From NCBI RefSeq assembly GCF_000003195.3, contig NC_012872.2:21128048-21192047 (forward strand): a stretch of 64,000 bases of DNA. The letters are read 5' to 3'. The translations under genes were made by a program, and so were the position numbers. The notes beneath the pieces are model-generated. The model had not been told where the DNA came from. It searched no databases and was given only the letters and a program-made list of their open reading frames with translations. Shown one piece after another: positions 10,921 to 22,350 of the stretch (the first letter of the stretch is position 1; the number at the start of each line of letters is the position of its first letter). The DNA is from Sorghum bicolor. Its lineage: Eukaryota > Streptophyta > Magnoliopsida > Poales > Poaceae.

Positions 10921-11450
10921 AATTTTATGTTCCCAAATTTATTATGTTAGCAATTAGACAAAAAGAAATGGAACTATTATTTTTTAACAAATTAATACAA
11001 ATTATTTTATTTACTATGCAATTAACAAAATTAATCTAATTATTGTAAGCATAAATAAATAAGAAATAGAAAAGAAATCTTTAAAAAATAATCTAATGTA
11101 ATGCTTAATATCACGTTTATCACGATTTTGGAGATAAATGATGATAAATGAATAAAATTTACGTTTAAATAATGCACAAACAAATTTTCTATCAAAAACA
11201 ACTACTTTAAGATATTAAAATTAAATAATACATTTTTTCATTAACAAAATACTAATTATTTTTCATATTTAAGTTTGCTATTATAAGAGATGGAAAGATT
11301 TTATGTTCCTAAATTTATTATGTATGCAATTAGACAAAAAAAATGGAACTATTATTGTTTAACAAATTAATACCTATTATTTTATTTACTATGCAATTAT
11401 TAAAATTATTCTAATTATTGTAAGCAAAAATAAATAAGAAACGGTTAAAA
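10921..11450 (+). repeat. Direct repeat of ~165 bp in AT-rich DNA
   Basis: The block starting 'attttatgttcccaaattt' at about 10920 recurs at about 11288, an offset near 368 bp. Both copies run through 'gcaattagacaaaaa', 'ggaactattatt' and 'attattgtaagca'. The rest is AT-rich and non-coding. Confidence 0.75.
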
Positions 11451-11456
11451 TACCTT

Positions 11457-11600
11457 TAGTCCCGGTGCACAACAACAACATGGACTAAAGGTAGCCTTTA
11501 GTCCCGGTTCCAGCTACGAACCGGGACTAAATGTCCCCGTGGGTATTTAACCGAAGAGTTGTCTTCCTCCTCTCGATCCACCAGTTCAACGTTGCCCTAA
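11457..11600 (+). promoter_or_regulatory. Internal CACTA subterminal/promoter-like module
   Basis: An inverted pair of TTTAGTCCCGG / CCGGGACTAAA motifs is followed by 'aaatgtcc', a TATTTAA and a CT-rich leader. The same order occurs at the left end (about 5225-5330). It sits directly before the second transposon gene, so it may be that gene's promoter or the 5' end of a second, joined CACTA copy. Confidence 0.6.
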
Positions 11601-11869
11601 TTTTCCTCCGCCGCGCGCTGCTCCATGCCGTCGCCTCGCGCTCTCGTCCCTGACCGGCCGCCGTCATCTAGAGCCCAGGGAGCGCCGCCTCCGCCGCCAC
11701 CCGTCATCCCCGGCCCGAGCCGAGGACCGTACGGAGCGCCGCCGTGCCGAGCTCTTCTTCTTCTCCGGCACCGACGTCCCCGCGCCGAGCTCTTCATCTC
11801 CGGCTGAGCTCTTCTCCGACATAGACGTTCTCGTGCCGAGCTCTTCTTTTCCGTACTCAAGATTGTTTC

Positions 11870-12965
11870 ATGGAATTGTATTTTGTTTCCTATAGAGGTA
11901 GTATTAGTTCAATGGCATATGTCGAAGCAATTGAGTATTTGTTCAATGGCATGTCGAAGCAATTGAGTATTTCTCCAAAATATTGAGTATTTGTGGACAG
12001 TGTTTACTTGCAAAAAATTATGCAAAATATGGATATTGTGATTAGTTATTTTTTACCTATATACAAATTGTTTTTTTCCTATATGTAAAATGTGAACAGT
12101 GTGAACAGTGTGGCATGTTTATTTTTTTCGTCTCGCGAATTACATATATACAAATTGTGTAATTAGTTATTTTTTTACCTATATTTAATACTTTATGCAT
12201 GTGCTGCAAGATTTAATGTGACAGAGAATTTGAAATATTTTCCAAAATATTTGGGGAAGTAAACAAGGCCTTAGTCCCAATTTAAAGGTACAGTCGTAGC
12301 AGTTTCATTTGTTTGATAAATATTGTTAAGCGAAGTTACAAATTGTTATGATAAAGACACAATTTCATTTTTTTACCTTTTGTTCTGTCAAATTACTCCA
12401 TTCACGAAAAAATGCAATTTGCTTTTTAGAAATTAAATAATTTAAAAATTGTTTATGACATTTCTATAAAAGATATAAGTATTATTAGATTAATTAAAGA
12501 TATATTTTTTGTTACTTTAATATAGATTAATTAAAGATATATTTTTTGTTACTTTAAAAGATATAAGTATTATTAGATTAATTAAAGAAGCATACCCTCT
12601 ACCCCTGCAACCAAATATGATGATTCCACCAGACCTTAACTCCTCAAATCCTGAGACTACCTTGTAGCAGTCAACACAAAAATAAAACACACAAGACCTC
12701 GCTACATCTGCCCTTGGACCCCAAATCTAGCTCTTGGTCACCTCAGAGGACCAAGCACTTGGGGGCCTCGCCAAATCCACCACTTGCCATTTCATGGATA
12801 TGCTTCTTGTATTACCATTTGTTATGGGTGGGCTACAGAGAATTAGAATTTATTCCTTTACTTTAATTGAAATCAAAATTAGAATTTATTCCATTACTTT
12901 AATTTAAAACAAAATTAGAATTTATTCCATTACTTTAATATAGATAGCACAAATTACTTTAATTT
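11870..12965. other. Intron-like AT-rich stretch with small repeats
   Basis: No reading frame was found. 12480-12590 has direct repeats of 'attaattaaagatatatttttt'. 12838-12945 has three copies of an about 47-bp unit built on 'aaattagaatttattcc'. A MITE half is listed separately. The stretch could be the first intron of the second CACTA gene. Confidence 0.5.
12120..12270 (-). mobile_element. GGCCTTGTTTAG-type MITE, partial
   Basis: The sequence from 'gtctcgcgaattac' through 'ctgcaagatttaatgtgac' to 'gtaaacaaggcc' matches one half of the MITE family seen complete at 38001-38242. The other half is missing. Confidence 0.75.
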
Positions 12966-14900
12966 ATGTTGATCGCGTCAAATACTTTAGCTCCAACACC
13001 ACCACCTAGGGCTCCAACGCCACCTAGGGCTCCAACGCCGCCTCCTCGGGCTCCACACCGCCACCGGCCGCCCCATCGCCTCCACACGTGGCTCCAGCAC
13101 GAAAGAAGAGGCCGGCCACACAATCAAATGTGTCGTCCGCCCCGCCGCTAAAAAAGAAAGCCTTCGAAAAGAAACAAGCTATCATTCCTAAGAAGCTGTC
13201 CTATGAGAAGACTGATGCAGAACTAGATGCTTCGGTAAAATTAGATGTGGATAGTTTCTTCAAGAAACTTAAGACCGAAAGAGAAGCCAAGCGAAACCCT
13301 GAGAAGCCATACCTCTTACTATGGCCAGAAGATCTACGACAAAGGGTTGAGGCTCAACAAAAAAGAGGCGTGAAGCTCAGAAAGAATCATCATCTTTATC
13401 GGACTATGATCGCACTTTAAGGAAATCCATATAAGAAGAGAAGAAGAAAGAGAAAAGAGCACGCAAAGGTGTATTACAACTCGGCGAACAATCAAAGCAA
13501 TCAATGCCCCCGCTAGTAATTGGAAATGAATATGGTTCAAACATTAACATGCTAGACCAGCAGATACCGACAGATTTAAAATTTGATGAGCTTGAAATTT
13601 TTTTGCGGAAACTAGTCTTAGCTTAGCCCAAATGATAGCCGGGGCACCAATTGAAAGTGCTCCAGAATTTGATTATTGGCAGAAGGAATATACATATGGC
13701 AAGAGTCTATACAACCCTGCGGCCCCAGCAAACTTGGAACGCCAATGTACATGCTAAACAAATGGTACATGACAGCGTGTGTGAGAAAAGCATATGACTA
13801 TCTTTGTGTCTGAATTAGAAACTATCATTACTTTCGTGGTGATGATATTATTTATGTTCAATTTAATGAGCTACACCAACTATGTCACATGAACGCTCTT
13901 GACAAATCTCTAATGAGTTGCTTCTATCTGTAAGTGATTCTTTCTTTCAATAATGTCACTATAACTTATCATGTATATGTATAACTAATTACAGAAACCC
14001 GCTATACATATGCAGAAACATGATGAGGCACCTCAGAGTTACAAATGACAAGGAGATTAGATTTGTGGATCCGAATGTTGTATTCAAAGACCAAAAGACC
14101 CTGTATGTCTTATGGAGAACTCAAACGGAGAGAAATCTACGGAGGTTCTTGATCAACCAAAAGGATAAAAAATATATACTCTTTCTCTACAACTTTAAGT
14201 AGGTGTCGTTATCGTGTGTACATTCTATTTAACTAATTAATCAGATTAGTATGAAGATATATACTAATTTTGCCTACATGCACACAAATGCAGCTTTCAT
14301 TGGATACTAATTGTCATTGATCTCTAGCAATGTCAATTGGTAACCTATGACTCGTTGAAAAAACCACAGGTTACCAAGAAATGATAGATATTATCCAAGG
14401 GTAACTCCGATCTCTATATATTAAATTCTGCTCTTTTAACTCGGTAATAGATAATTAATAATGATCGTTTTATTGCTAAGGTTTGGGCTGGGTTCGTGTA
14501 GAAACACCGTCCAAAGTTGAATGCAGCACTTTCAAAGCCCATCTTACTTCAGTGGGTTCTACGGCAGACACCAGGCAACAATTTGTGTGGCTACTATGTG
14601 TGTGAGTTTATGACGGTCTATGCCAAAAGAACTAATCTTGAGCACCTAAAAGTATGTAACATGTATATATAATAAATCCTATTCATACCTCTAACTTTTT
14701 TCTTTAATGTCTATTAAAGGAGATGTGGTTGAAGGAGCAGGTGTTGGATGCGGTGCGTCTAAAAGGAATTCAGGAGACAATCGCAGGATTTCTTAACGAC
14801 CAAGTCCTGAATCCCGGCGGCGAGTGCTACTTCAACCCTCAGGAGCCAATGAAACCAACGATGATCATTTGTACGATGCTTGAGTGGCAGAAATAAATTG

Positions 14901-15138
14901 TGTTGTAAATACTTTGTCCGTGAAGCATATGTGTAAATATTATATTATGGACCTATAGATACATATAATATATATAGTGTTTTACAGTATATTTATATGT
15001 AATGCTTTAAATTATATAAATTATAGGTGCGCGTTCCATAAACTAGCAGCAAACAATACGCATTCGAAAATAATAATGACATAATTGTAAACCCTAAATG
15101 GAAAACCAAATGATAAGAAAAGGAAAAAAAGAAAAAAA
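14901..15138. other. CACTA 3' spacer
   Basis: AT-rich and non-coding; it leads from the stop of the second gene into the right subterminal array. Confidence 0.5.
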
Positions 15139-15355
15139 GTCTTTACTCCCGGTTGGTAGCAACAACCGGGACTAAAAGTGGAGGCCAGGTGGAACACCCT
15201 GGCGCACCTTTTAGTCCCGGTTGCTGTTACCAACTAGGACTAAAGGTGGACCATTAGTCCCGGTCCGCAGAACCGGGACGAAAGGTGGGACATTTAGTCC
15301 CGAAACCTTAGCCCCGGTTCCGTAGCCGGGACTAAAGGTCCTTATGGCCCGGGGC
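15139..15355. repeat. CACTA subterminal repeat array, right
   Basis: Repeated GTCCCGGTT / AACCGGGAC half-sites in both orientations mirror the left array. The last is 'gccgggactaaaggtcc' followed by 'cccggggctaaagccc'. The terminal CACTA repeat expected just beyond is not recognisable. Confidence 0.78.
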
Positions 15356-15931
15356 TAAAGCCCATCCCTGTAAAATCTAAATTATAAATCATTGAACTTT
15401 TCGTAGAATGAAAACATCTCAAATTTATCAAAAAATAATAGCATTTATGATATCAAATAAATATCATTAAATTTTTCATTAACTAAAATTGATCAGAACT
15501 AACTTATTTTTTATTTAAAAACATTTAGAAATCAACCTGTATTTCTTTCAAAATTCTTAGATTTTGAAATTTAAAATTTTAAAATTCCCATACTATCATG
15601 GTTGGAGACTTGCCCTTTATCAAATTAGTAGAGGTCAACAAAAACTAAAACTTTGTAGTTAAAACTTTTTTAAAAAAAAATCACTTAGATCCTGAAATAT
15701 TCAATTTAATATTACGAAATGTGGGTTCTAGCGTATGTATACCTACAAATGAGTATGTGTTATACTAGTAGCGGGTGTGCGCCTCCGGGCACATGTACAG
15801 GTAGTAGGTGACATTTTTAATGGGCCTTTGTATTAGTTGGTGTACTAGCCCGACCCAGGTAAGGAAAAGCTTTGAGCATATTTTGGATTGAAGCAACAGA
15901 AAAGAATATAAAAGCGAAGTATCTAGGCTTA
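15356..15931. other. Intergenic DNA, no gene seen
   Basis: AT-rich to about 15760, then mixed composition. No reading frame, inverted repeat or known element was recognised. Confidence 0.45.
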
Positions 15932-16253
15932 GGCCTTGTTTAGTTGGGAAAAAAATTTGTTTTTTGGTTAATATAGCGATTTGTTTGTATTTATTAATTA
16001 TTGTCCAATTGTAGAGTAACTGGGCTCAAAGATTCATCTCGCAAATTACAGGCAAATTGTGCAATTATTTTTTATTTTTATCTATATTTAGTACTTCATT
16101 TACGCGTCTAAAGGTTCGATGTGACCAGGAATCTTGGACCTTGTTTAGTTCACCCTAAAAAACAAAAACTTTTCAAGATTCTTCGTCACATCAAATCTTG
16201 CGGTACATGCATAGAGCATTAAATATAAACAAAAATAAAAACTAATTACACAG

Positions 16254-17226
16254 TGTTGGGTACCATAAAAAGAGATACCCAAATCAGAGCAATGAAAAAC
16301 GCAAAGGACCAAGCAAGTTAACCGCAATCACCGGGGCACGGCCCCCAACTCGCCCGATCCCTCAGGGCCTCGGACGCAAGTTCCGACTCGCCCGATCCCT
16401 CAGGGCCTCGGACGCAAGTTCCGACTCGCCCGACCCCTCAGGACCTCGGACGCAAGTTCCGACTCGCCCGATCCCTCAGGGCCTCGGACGCAAGTTCCGA
16501 CTCGCCCGACCCCTCAGGACCTTGGACGCAAGTTCCGACTCGCCCGACCCCTCAGGACCTCGGACGCAAGTTCCGACTCGCCCGATCCCTCAGGGCCTCG
16601 GACGCAAGTTCCGACTCGCCCGACCCCTCAGGACCTCGGACGCAAGTTCCGACTCGCTCGACCCCTCAGGACCTCGGACGCAGACACCGCCTCGCCCGAC
16701 CCCTTCTGGGCTCGGGCGCCGGATCCCGATCCACTAGGGCAGCAAGACTTCGGCCACACGGCACCCATACCCACGACGTGATAGGAGCGATGACTCCCAT
16801 ACCGCAGCAAGGCAGGGTGACGACTGTTCCAACCACCCTGGGCACTGCAGCCCTACCTCTTTCACTGTGTACCTTTACCTCTTTCACTGTGGCGTACTGC
16901 CTCACGGAAGAAAGGGAATGGGGGAGGTTAATCAACACCACTATTTGATGTCCTTTCCCACTGTTGACGCGATGTTCAGCAGTACCGGTGATCCGACCCC
17001 CATGACTCCTACAGGGCTCGGTAACCCTCCACAGAGACGGCCATCCCTCAAGGACAAAGTGAACAGGCTTCAACAGGGTCGGGACTATAACTCTTCCACT
17101 CGGCAAAGGGAGATCTACCCATGTAAATCCCTGTCTCCCTTTGAGGCTATAAAAGGGGAGCCAGGGCTCATAGCTAGGAGGAGGTTCAGACACGCCCAAC
17201 ACACTCTTCCACAGAGCAGCGACCAG
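16254..17226 (+). repeat. 5' LTR of Tat-type Gypsy (U5 deleted)
   Basis: Begins TGTTGGGTACC like the 3' LTR. It has nine units of a 38-bp tandem repeat (16340-16690) where the 3' LTR has five. A TATA box CTATAAAAGGGG lies at 17147-17158. After '…cagcgaccag' the sequence jumps directly to the primer site, whereas the 3' LTR continues for about 240 bp to its CA end. The 5' LTR therefore lacks its U5 end. Confidence 0.9.
16340..16690 (+). repeat. 38-bp minisatellite in 5' LTR (9 units)
   Basis: Nine tandem units of the pattern 'gactcgcccgayccctcagg…cctyggacgcaagttcc'. Two alternating subtypes (gatccctcagggc and gacccctcaggac) are visible. The array ends with a diverged unit at about 16670-16720. 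Confidence 0.93.
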
Positions 17227-17227
17227 T

Positions 17228-17245
17228 TGGCGCGCCAGGTAGGGG
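17228..17245 (+). promoter_or_regulatory. Primer binding site of Tat-type Gypsy
   Basis: TGGCGCGCCAGGTAGGGG is the form of primer site usual in RIRE2/Retand-like Gypsy elements. It follows the truncated 5' LTR with one extra T between. Confidence 0.85.
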
Positions 17246-17326
17246 CCTTCTGCGTGACATTCACCTGTCCCTACTGGGAAGGCTGGGATCGCAGACGGGT
17301 TTTACCCACTCCACCGCGGCACCATC

Positions 17327-19863
17327 ATGACGTTCGAGAGTTTGGAGTTCATGTCCCTCAGTTCCGGCTACGACATGGTCCTCCTCCCGCCTCGTGGTGA
17401 TGTCGAGCCTCGCCCCGATCTGATCCCACCGCAGTCAATGCGTGGGAGTCGTTCGGGACGCAGTACAGGGGGCAACCGGAAGGGGCGTCAGAGATCCGGG
17501 ATCTCTGACCCTACCACTAAGGCCAGGGTCCCTCCGGCCCTCCCCCCGCATATTCCTCATCAGATCGCCCGTTCCTCTGGCCCGGCAGGCGCTAGAGGAA
17601 GGGCTCGCGGGGCACCAAGCTCCACTCCCCGGACCGACAAAGGATCATCGCGACCTCCTGTCCCACCCCGGTCGAAGGGGAAGGCACGGCCTGCACCCGT
17701 CCCCCGCAAGGGGGACAAAGGGGCATCAACATCCCGTCCTCCTCCTCCACCTGTGGATGAAGGAGAAACGGCAGCATCTCCCGAGTTCCCTTTCGGGCTC
17801 AGGAACGCTGCCGCTACCTACGCCTCTTCCGTGAGCACTTCATTAAGTGCGTACGCGGAACTTCCAGGGCACCACTTGAGGTCTACCTTGGACCTCATCC
17901 CCACGCCGCCCGTCTCGTCATATCCAGAGGATCCTACCTCAGGTGATGATGAGTTGGCTGGCACTGACTTTTCCGGGTATGGCGACCCAGAGACCTTTAT
18001 GCGCTTTTTGGAAGCCAGCAACTATTGTCTCGGCTACTCCAACTCAGACGACGGGAGCTATGACCCGTCGCGAGAATGCTTCAACCTGGAATTAGGAGGG
18101 ACGCTGCATAACGCCCAAGGGGATGCAGGACCCTCTAGGCAGGAGAATGCAACCCCGCCTCCCAACCCTACTCCCGGGACCGACCCTGGAGCCCGTGGGG
18201 TAGCATCAGCCCCCGTTGGAGGACACCGCCCTGACCTCGAGCAACTCGATGAGCTGGAGGCCAGGCTCGAAGAAGAACGCGCACGCCTCCGCCAACTCCG
18301 CGAGGCCCTCGTCCGAGACCCGTCAGGCCACGGTGACAGGGGTGAAGCTAGACGCCGCGCCCGTGACGTCAACCGCCGTATAGTCGAGGACCAAGGGGGT
18401 GACGCCCCTGTCTTCAGCACGGCCAGAACGTGATGGCCGCTGCACTCCTCCTCAGAGCGATGCCCGAGCCGTCGACCCCTGAGGGAAGGAGAGTTCGCCA
18501 GGGGCTACGTGGCCGTCTGGAGCAGGCTGTGGTGCAAAACGCAGAAAGTTCTACATCACAATCCCACGACACGAGACGTCGAGAGGACCGACACCCTCCT
18601 AACAAGGCACCAACGGTGCAGGGTCCGCCGCCCCCTGATCCACAAAGGGGCAACAGGGCCCCGTCAGTCCACGAACGCGTCGAGGCCGACGCGGATGTTC
18701 GGGCCACCCTCGAGGCCAGGCGGCGTGACAGGGACGAGGCCGAGTCCCGACGCTATCGACCACGCCGAGGTGGAAGGTACGACCCCGATCACGACCGCAG
18801 CACGTCACCAGAACCTCCAGGCCCCCGCGTCTTCAGCGAGGCCATACGTAGGGCCAAGTTCCCGGCACGATTCCGATAGCCTGCCAACCTCACCAATTAC
18901 TCAAGGGAAACCAACCCTGAGCTCTGGCTGGCGGATTACCGCCTAGCATGCCAGCTAGGCGGAGCGGACGACGACCTGCTCATCATCCGCAACCTCCCAC
19001 TGCATCTGGCCGACACTGCCAGGGCATGGCTCGAGCACCTCCCTGAGCGCATGATCCATGACTGGGCCGACCTGGTCAGGATCTTTGTTGGGAACTTCCA
19101 GGGCACGTACGTGTGCCCTGGGAACTCCTGGGACCTCAGGAGTTGCCGGCAGAAGCCCGATGAGTCCCTCCGAGACTTCATCAGGCGATTCTCCAAACAG
19201 TGCACTGAGCTCCCCAACATCACGGACTCCGACGTCATCGGAGCCTTCATTTCCGGCACCACTTGCAAAGAGCTCGTACACAAGCTCAGACGCAAGACCC
19301 CCACGAGCACTAGTCAGCTGCTCGACATCGTCACCAACTTTGCCTCAAGCAAAGAGGCAGTTGGCACCGTCTTCTCCGACGGCTCTGCGAAGGGGAAACA
19401 GAAGGCCGAGGCCACCGAAGCCTCGGGCTCACGCGACCCCAAGAAGACGAAGAAGGGTCGCAAGGGGAAGCAGGGTCAGTCGGACGACAACCTGGTCGCC
19501 GCGGCAGATCGCAAGAACCCCAAGCGGGCCCCTGTTGGCCCCGGACTCTTCGACGAGATGTTGAAGAAGCCGTGCCCCTATCACAGGGGACCAACCAAGC
19601 ACACCCTTGAGGAGTGCACCGTCCTCCGTCGGTACTACACCGACATCATCACCAAGGAGAGCGCCGAAGAGCCTCCCAAGTACGACGACCCCCAGGGGGA
19701 GGGTTTCCCCAATGTCAAAAACTGCCTTCTGATCTTTGGGGGACGTGCGGGTCGCCTCACTGCGAGTCAGAGGAAGCGCGAACTCCGAGAAGTTTGCGAA
19801 GTCAGCACAGCCGCACCCTTGTACCTCAAATGGTCTGAGAGCGCAATCACGTTCGACCAATAG
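17327..19863 (+). pseudogene. Gypsy gag
   Basis: The frame from 17327 gives a Pro/Arg/Ser-rich N-terminal region ending in a charged coiled-coil-like stretch (LEARLEEERARLRQLREALV). A frameshift near 18415-18425 moves it to a frame that continues through the retrotransposon gag core (ELWLADYRLACQLGGADDD, TARAWLEHLP, IFVGNFQGTYVCPGNSWDLR) and a Lys-rich tail. A cysteine/histidine-bearing motif (CPYHRGPTKHTLEEC) near 19570-19617 stands where the family has its C-terminal element. In-frame TAG stops occur at 18877 and 19861. Gag packages the RNA in the particle; this copy cannot make it whole. Confidence 0.88.
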
Positions 19864-20514
19864 GATCACCCGGATCGGATCCCCAATCCCGAGAGCTATC
19901 CTTTGATCGTCGACCCCATCATCACCGAGACCCGTCTCACTAAGGTGCTGATGGATGGAGGCAGCGGCCTCAACATCCTCTACGCCGAAACTCTGGCCCT
20001 CATGGGGATCAGCAAGTCCCGGCTGAGAAACGACACAGCGCCATTCCACGGAGTGGTGTCGGGTTATCGTGCCCACCCCCTCGGACAGATCGATCTGCCC
20101 GTCTGCTTCGAGACCCCCGACAACTTTAGATGGGAGGTCCTCACTTTCGACGTGGTCGGGTTCCCGGGAGCCTACCACGCGATCCTGGGACGACCATGCT
20201 ATGCCAAGTTCATGGCCATCCCCAACTATACCTACCTCAAGCTCAAGATGCCAGGGCCAAAGGGCATCATCACCGTCAGCACGACCAGCCAGCACGCCTA
20301 CCAGTGTGACGTCGAGTGCGTTGAGCAGGCCGAGGCTCTGGCTGAGTCTCTGGCCATCCTCACCGGCCTCGGCAACTGTGACCAGGACGTCCCCGACCCC
20401 AAGCGTCACGCCGGGAGCTTCGAGCCGGCGGAGGAGACCAAGCTAATCTCTCTCGACCCTGGGACCTCTGAAGACAGGACGTTGAGGATTAGCTCCAACC
20501 TCGACCCCAAATAG
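19864..20514 (+). pseudogene. Gypsy retropepsin-like protease
   Basis: Same frame as gag. The catalytic motif VLMDGGSGLNILYAETL (Asp at about 19951) is the plant Gypsy form of the D-[ST]-G loop. The flap/hydrophobic second motif FPGAYHAILGRPCYAKF follows at about 20161-20210. A TAG at 20512 ends the piece where the family reads through with Gln. Confidence 0.88.
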
Positions 20515-21500
20515 GAAGTGGTGCTCGTCGACTTCCTCCGCGCAAACTCCGACATATTTGCGTGGAGTCCCTCGGACATGCCTGGAATACCGAGGGAAGT
20601 CGCCGAGCACTCCTTGGACATCCGAGCCGGCTCCAAACCCATGAAGCAACGCCTGCGCCGATTCGACGAGGAGAAGCGTCGGGCCATCGGGGAGGAGATC
20701 CACAAGTTGCTGGCGGCCGGATTCATCAAGGAGGTATTCCATCCCGAGTGGTTAGCCAACCCCGTGCTAGTTAAAAAGAAAAATGGGAAGTGGAGGATGT
20801 GTGTAGACTATACTAGTTTCAATAAAGCATGTCCAAAGAACCCCTTTCCATTACCTCGTATCGATCAGATAGTGGACTCCACCGCAGGATGTGAAATTTT
20901 ATCTTTTCTTGATGCTTGTTCCGGTTACCACCAAATCAAGATGAAAGAGTCCGACCAGCTCGCGACTTCTTTCATCACCCCTTTTGGAATGTATTGTTAC
21001 GTAACCATGCCTTTTGGCCTCAAAAACGCGAGGGCTACATACAACGATGTATGCTCCAGGTTTTTGGGAGCCTCATAGGCAAAACAGTAGAAGCTTACGT
21101 AGACGACATTGTCGTCAAGTCCAGGAAAGCAAGTGGCCTGGTTGCCGACCTGGAAGAAACATTCCGATGCCTTAGGGCAAAGGGGATCAGACTCAACCCC
21201 GAAAAGTGCGTTTTTGGGGTCCCCCGAGGCATGCTCCTTGGGTTTATTGTGTCTGAGCGAGGGATTGAAGCCAATCCAGAAAAGGTCTCGGCCATCGCAA
21301 ACATGGGCCCGACTCGTAACCTAAAGGGAGTACAGAGGGTAATGGGATGTTTAGCATCCCTAAGCCATTTCATCTCTCGTCTCAGGGAAAAAGGGCTGCC
21401 TCTGTATAGGTTACTTAGGAAATCCGAGCATTTTTCCTGGACCACCGAGGCCCAGGAAGCCCTCGACAAGCTCAAGGCTCTGCTCACCAACCCTCCCATT
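20515..21500 (+). pseudogene. Gypsy reverse transcriptase
   Basis: Starts with the connecting phrase DFLRANSDIFAWSPSDMPGI and runs through NPVLVKKKNGKWRMCVDY, FSLDACSGYHQI-like (FLDACSGYHQIKM) and MPFGLKNA. Loss of one base near 21042 shifts the frame. Catalysis motif AYVDDIVVKS follows at about 21095-21124 in the new frame, then the thumb region LNPEKCVFGV and LLGFIVSERGIEANPEK. All motifs of the palm are present but they are split over two frames. Confidence 0.92.
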
Positions 21501-22350
21501 CTGGTGCCCCCGCCGAGGGGGAACCACTCCTTCTCTACGTCGCAGCCACTGATCAGGTGGCCAGCGCAGCTATCGTGGTCGAAAGGAAGGAAGAAGGGAA
21601 CGCCATGCCGGTCCAAAGACCGGTGTACTTCATCAGTGAAGTACTATCCGACACAAAGACCCGATACCCCCAGATCCAAAAACTACTCTACGATGTAGTT
21701 TTGGCCCGACGCAAGCTCCGCCATTACTTTGAGTCTCACCCAGTCTCGGTGGTCTCATCTTTCCCTCTAGGAGAAGTGATTCAGAACCGAGAGGCCAATG
21801 GTAGAATCGCCAAATGGGCCATAGAGCTCATGGGTGATGGGATCACCTATGAGCCTCGGAAAGCCATAAAATCCCAAGTCCTAGTGGATTTCGTGGCAGA
21901 ATGGACCGGGACTCAGCTCCCCCCACCACAAATCCAGCACGAGTGCTGGACCATGTACTTCGACGGGTCTTTGATGAAAACTAGGGCCGGCGTGGGCCTT
22001 GTCTTCATCTCACCCCTCGGGGTAAGGATGCGATACGCAATCCGGCAACATTTCCCCGCTTCAAACAATGCAGCAGAGTACGAGGCCCTTGTTAACGGTC
22101 TCCACATCGCGATCGAGCTTGGGATCAAATGGCTCGATGCCCGAGGCGATTCTAGACTCATCATCGACCAAGTCATGAAAGAGTCTAGCTGCCACGATCC
22201 TAGGATGGACGCGTACTGCAAAGCGGTCCGACGCCTGGAAGAAAAGTTCGACGGCCTCGAACTTAACCACGTGTTAAGGAAATATAATGAGGCCGCCGAC
22301 GCACTCGCCAAGATGGCATCTGAGCGGGCCACGGTCCCCCCGGATGTTTT
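21501..22350 (+). pseudogene. Gypsy dual RNase H domains
   Basis: After a second frameshift near 21510 the frame carries the ordinary Gypsy RNase H ([41 protein letters not shown]), then a second, plant-type RNase H ([57 protein letters not shown]). Two RNase H domains in series are a known feature of the Tat lineage. The second retains its acidic residues (FDGS, EYEAL, GDSRL, EAADAL). Confidence 0.88.

Larger units (their letters stand above)
11625..14900 (+). pseudogene. Second CACTA gene with Ulp1/C48-like protease domain
   Basis: A GC-rich Pro-rich segment (11625-11807) may be a first exon. A clearer exon begins near 13000 with a Pro/Ala-rich stretch followed by a Lys-rich frame (13088-13420). 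Further pieces follow with introns and stops between them. The end shows the C48 protease pattern: a His motif FHWILIVID (14299-14325), then LRQTPGNNLCGYYVCEFM (14560-14615) carrying the Gln and the nucleophile Cys. This is the SUMO-protease-like fold that many plant CACTA elements carry; its role in transposition is not established. Splice sites look plausible at 13932 (GTAAGT) and 13994 (ACAG). Internal stops suggest decay. Confidence 0.75.
5030..15355 (+). mobile_element. CACTA (En/Spm-like) DNA transposon, decayed
   Basis: Both ends carry arrays of inverted TTTAGTCCCGG / CCGGGACTAAA motifs (5050-5280 and 15139-15355), the subterminal repeat of a common grass CACTA group. Between them are a tnp2-type transposase with DUF4218- and DUF4216-like regions (6033-9360) and a second gene with a Ulp1-like protease region (about 11625-14900). 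This gene set is characteristic of plant CACTA elements. I could not find intact CACTA terminal repeats or a 3-bp target duplication, so the outer limits are approximate. A further motif copy at 11457-11535 leaves open that two related elements are joined. Confidence 0.8.

Noticed and set aside
16340..16690. CRISPR-like array or coding repeat
   Set aside because: Units are directly adjacent without spacers and recur in the other LTR; it is an LTR minisatellite.
19429..20409. 326-codon frame opposite the Gypsy gag-protease region
   Set aside because: It mirrors a GC-biased coding strand that has clear gag and protease motifs; no independent domain seen.
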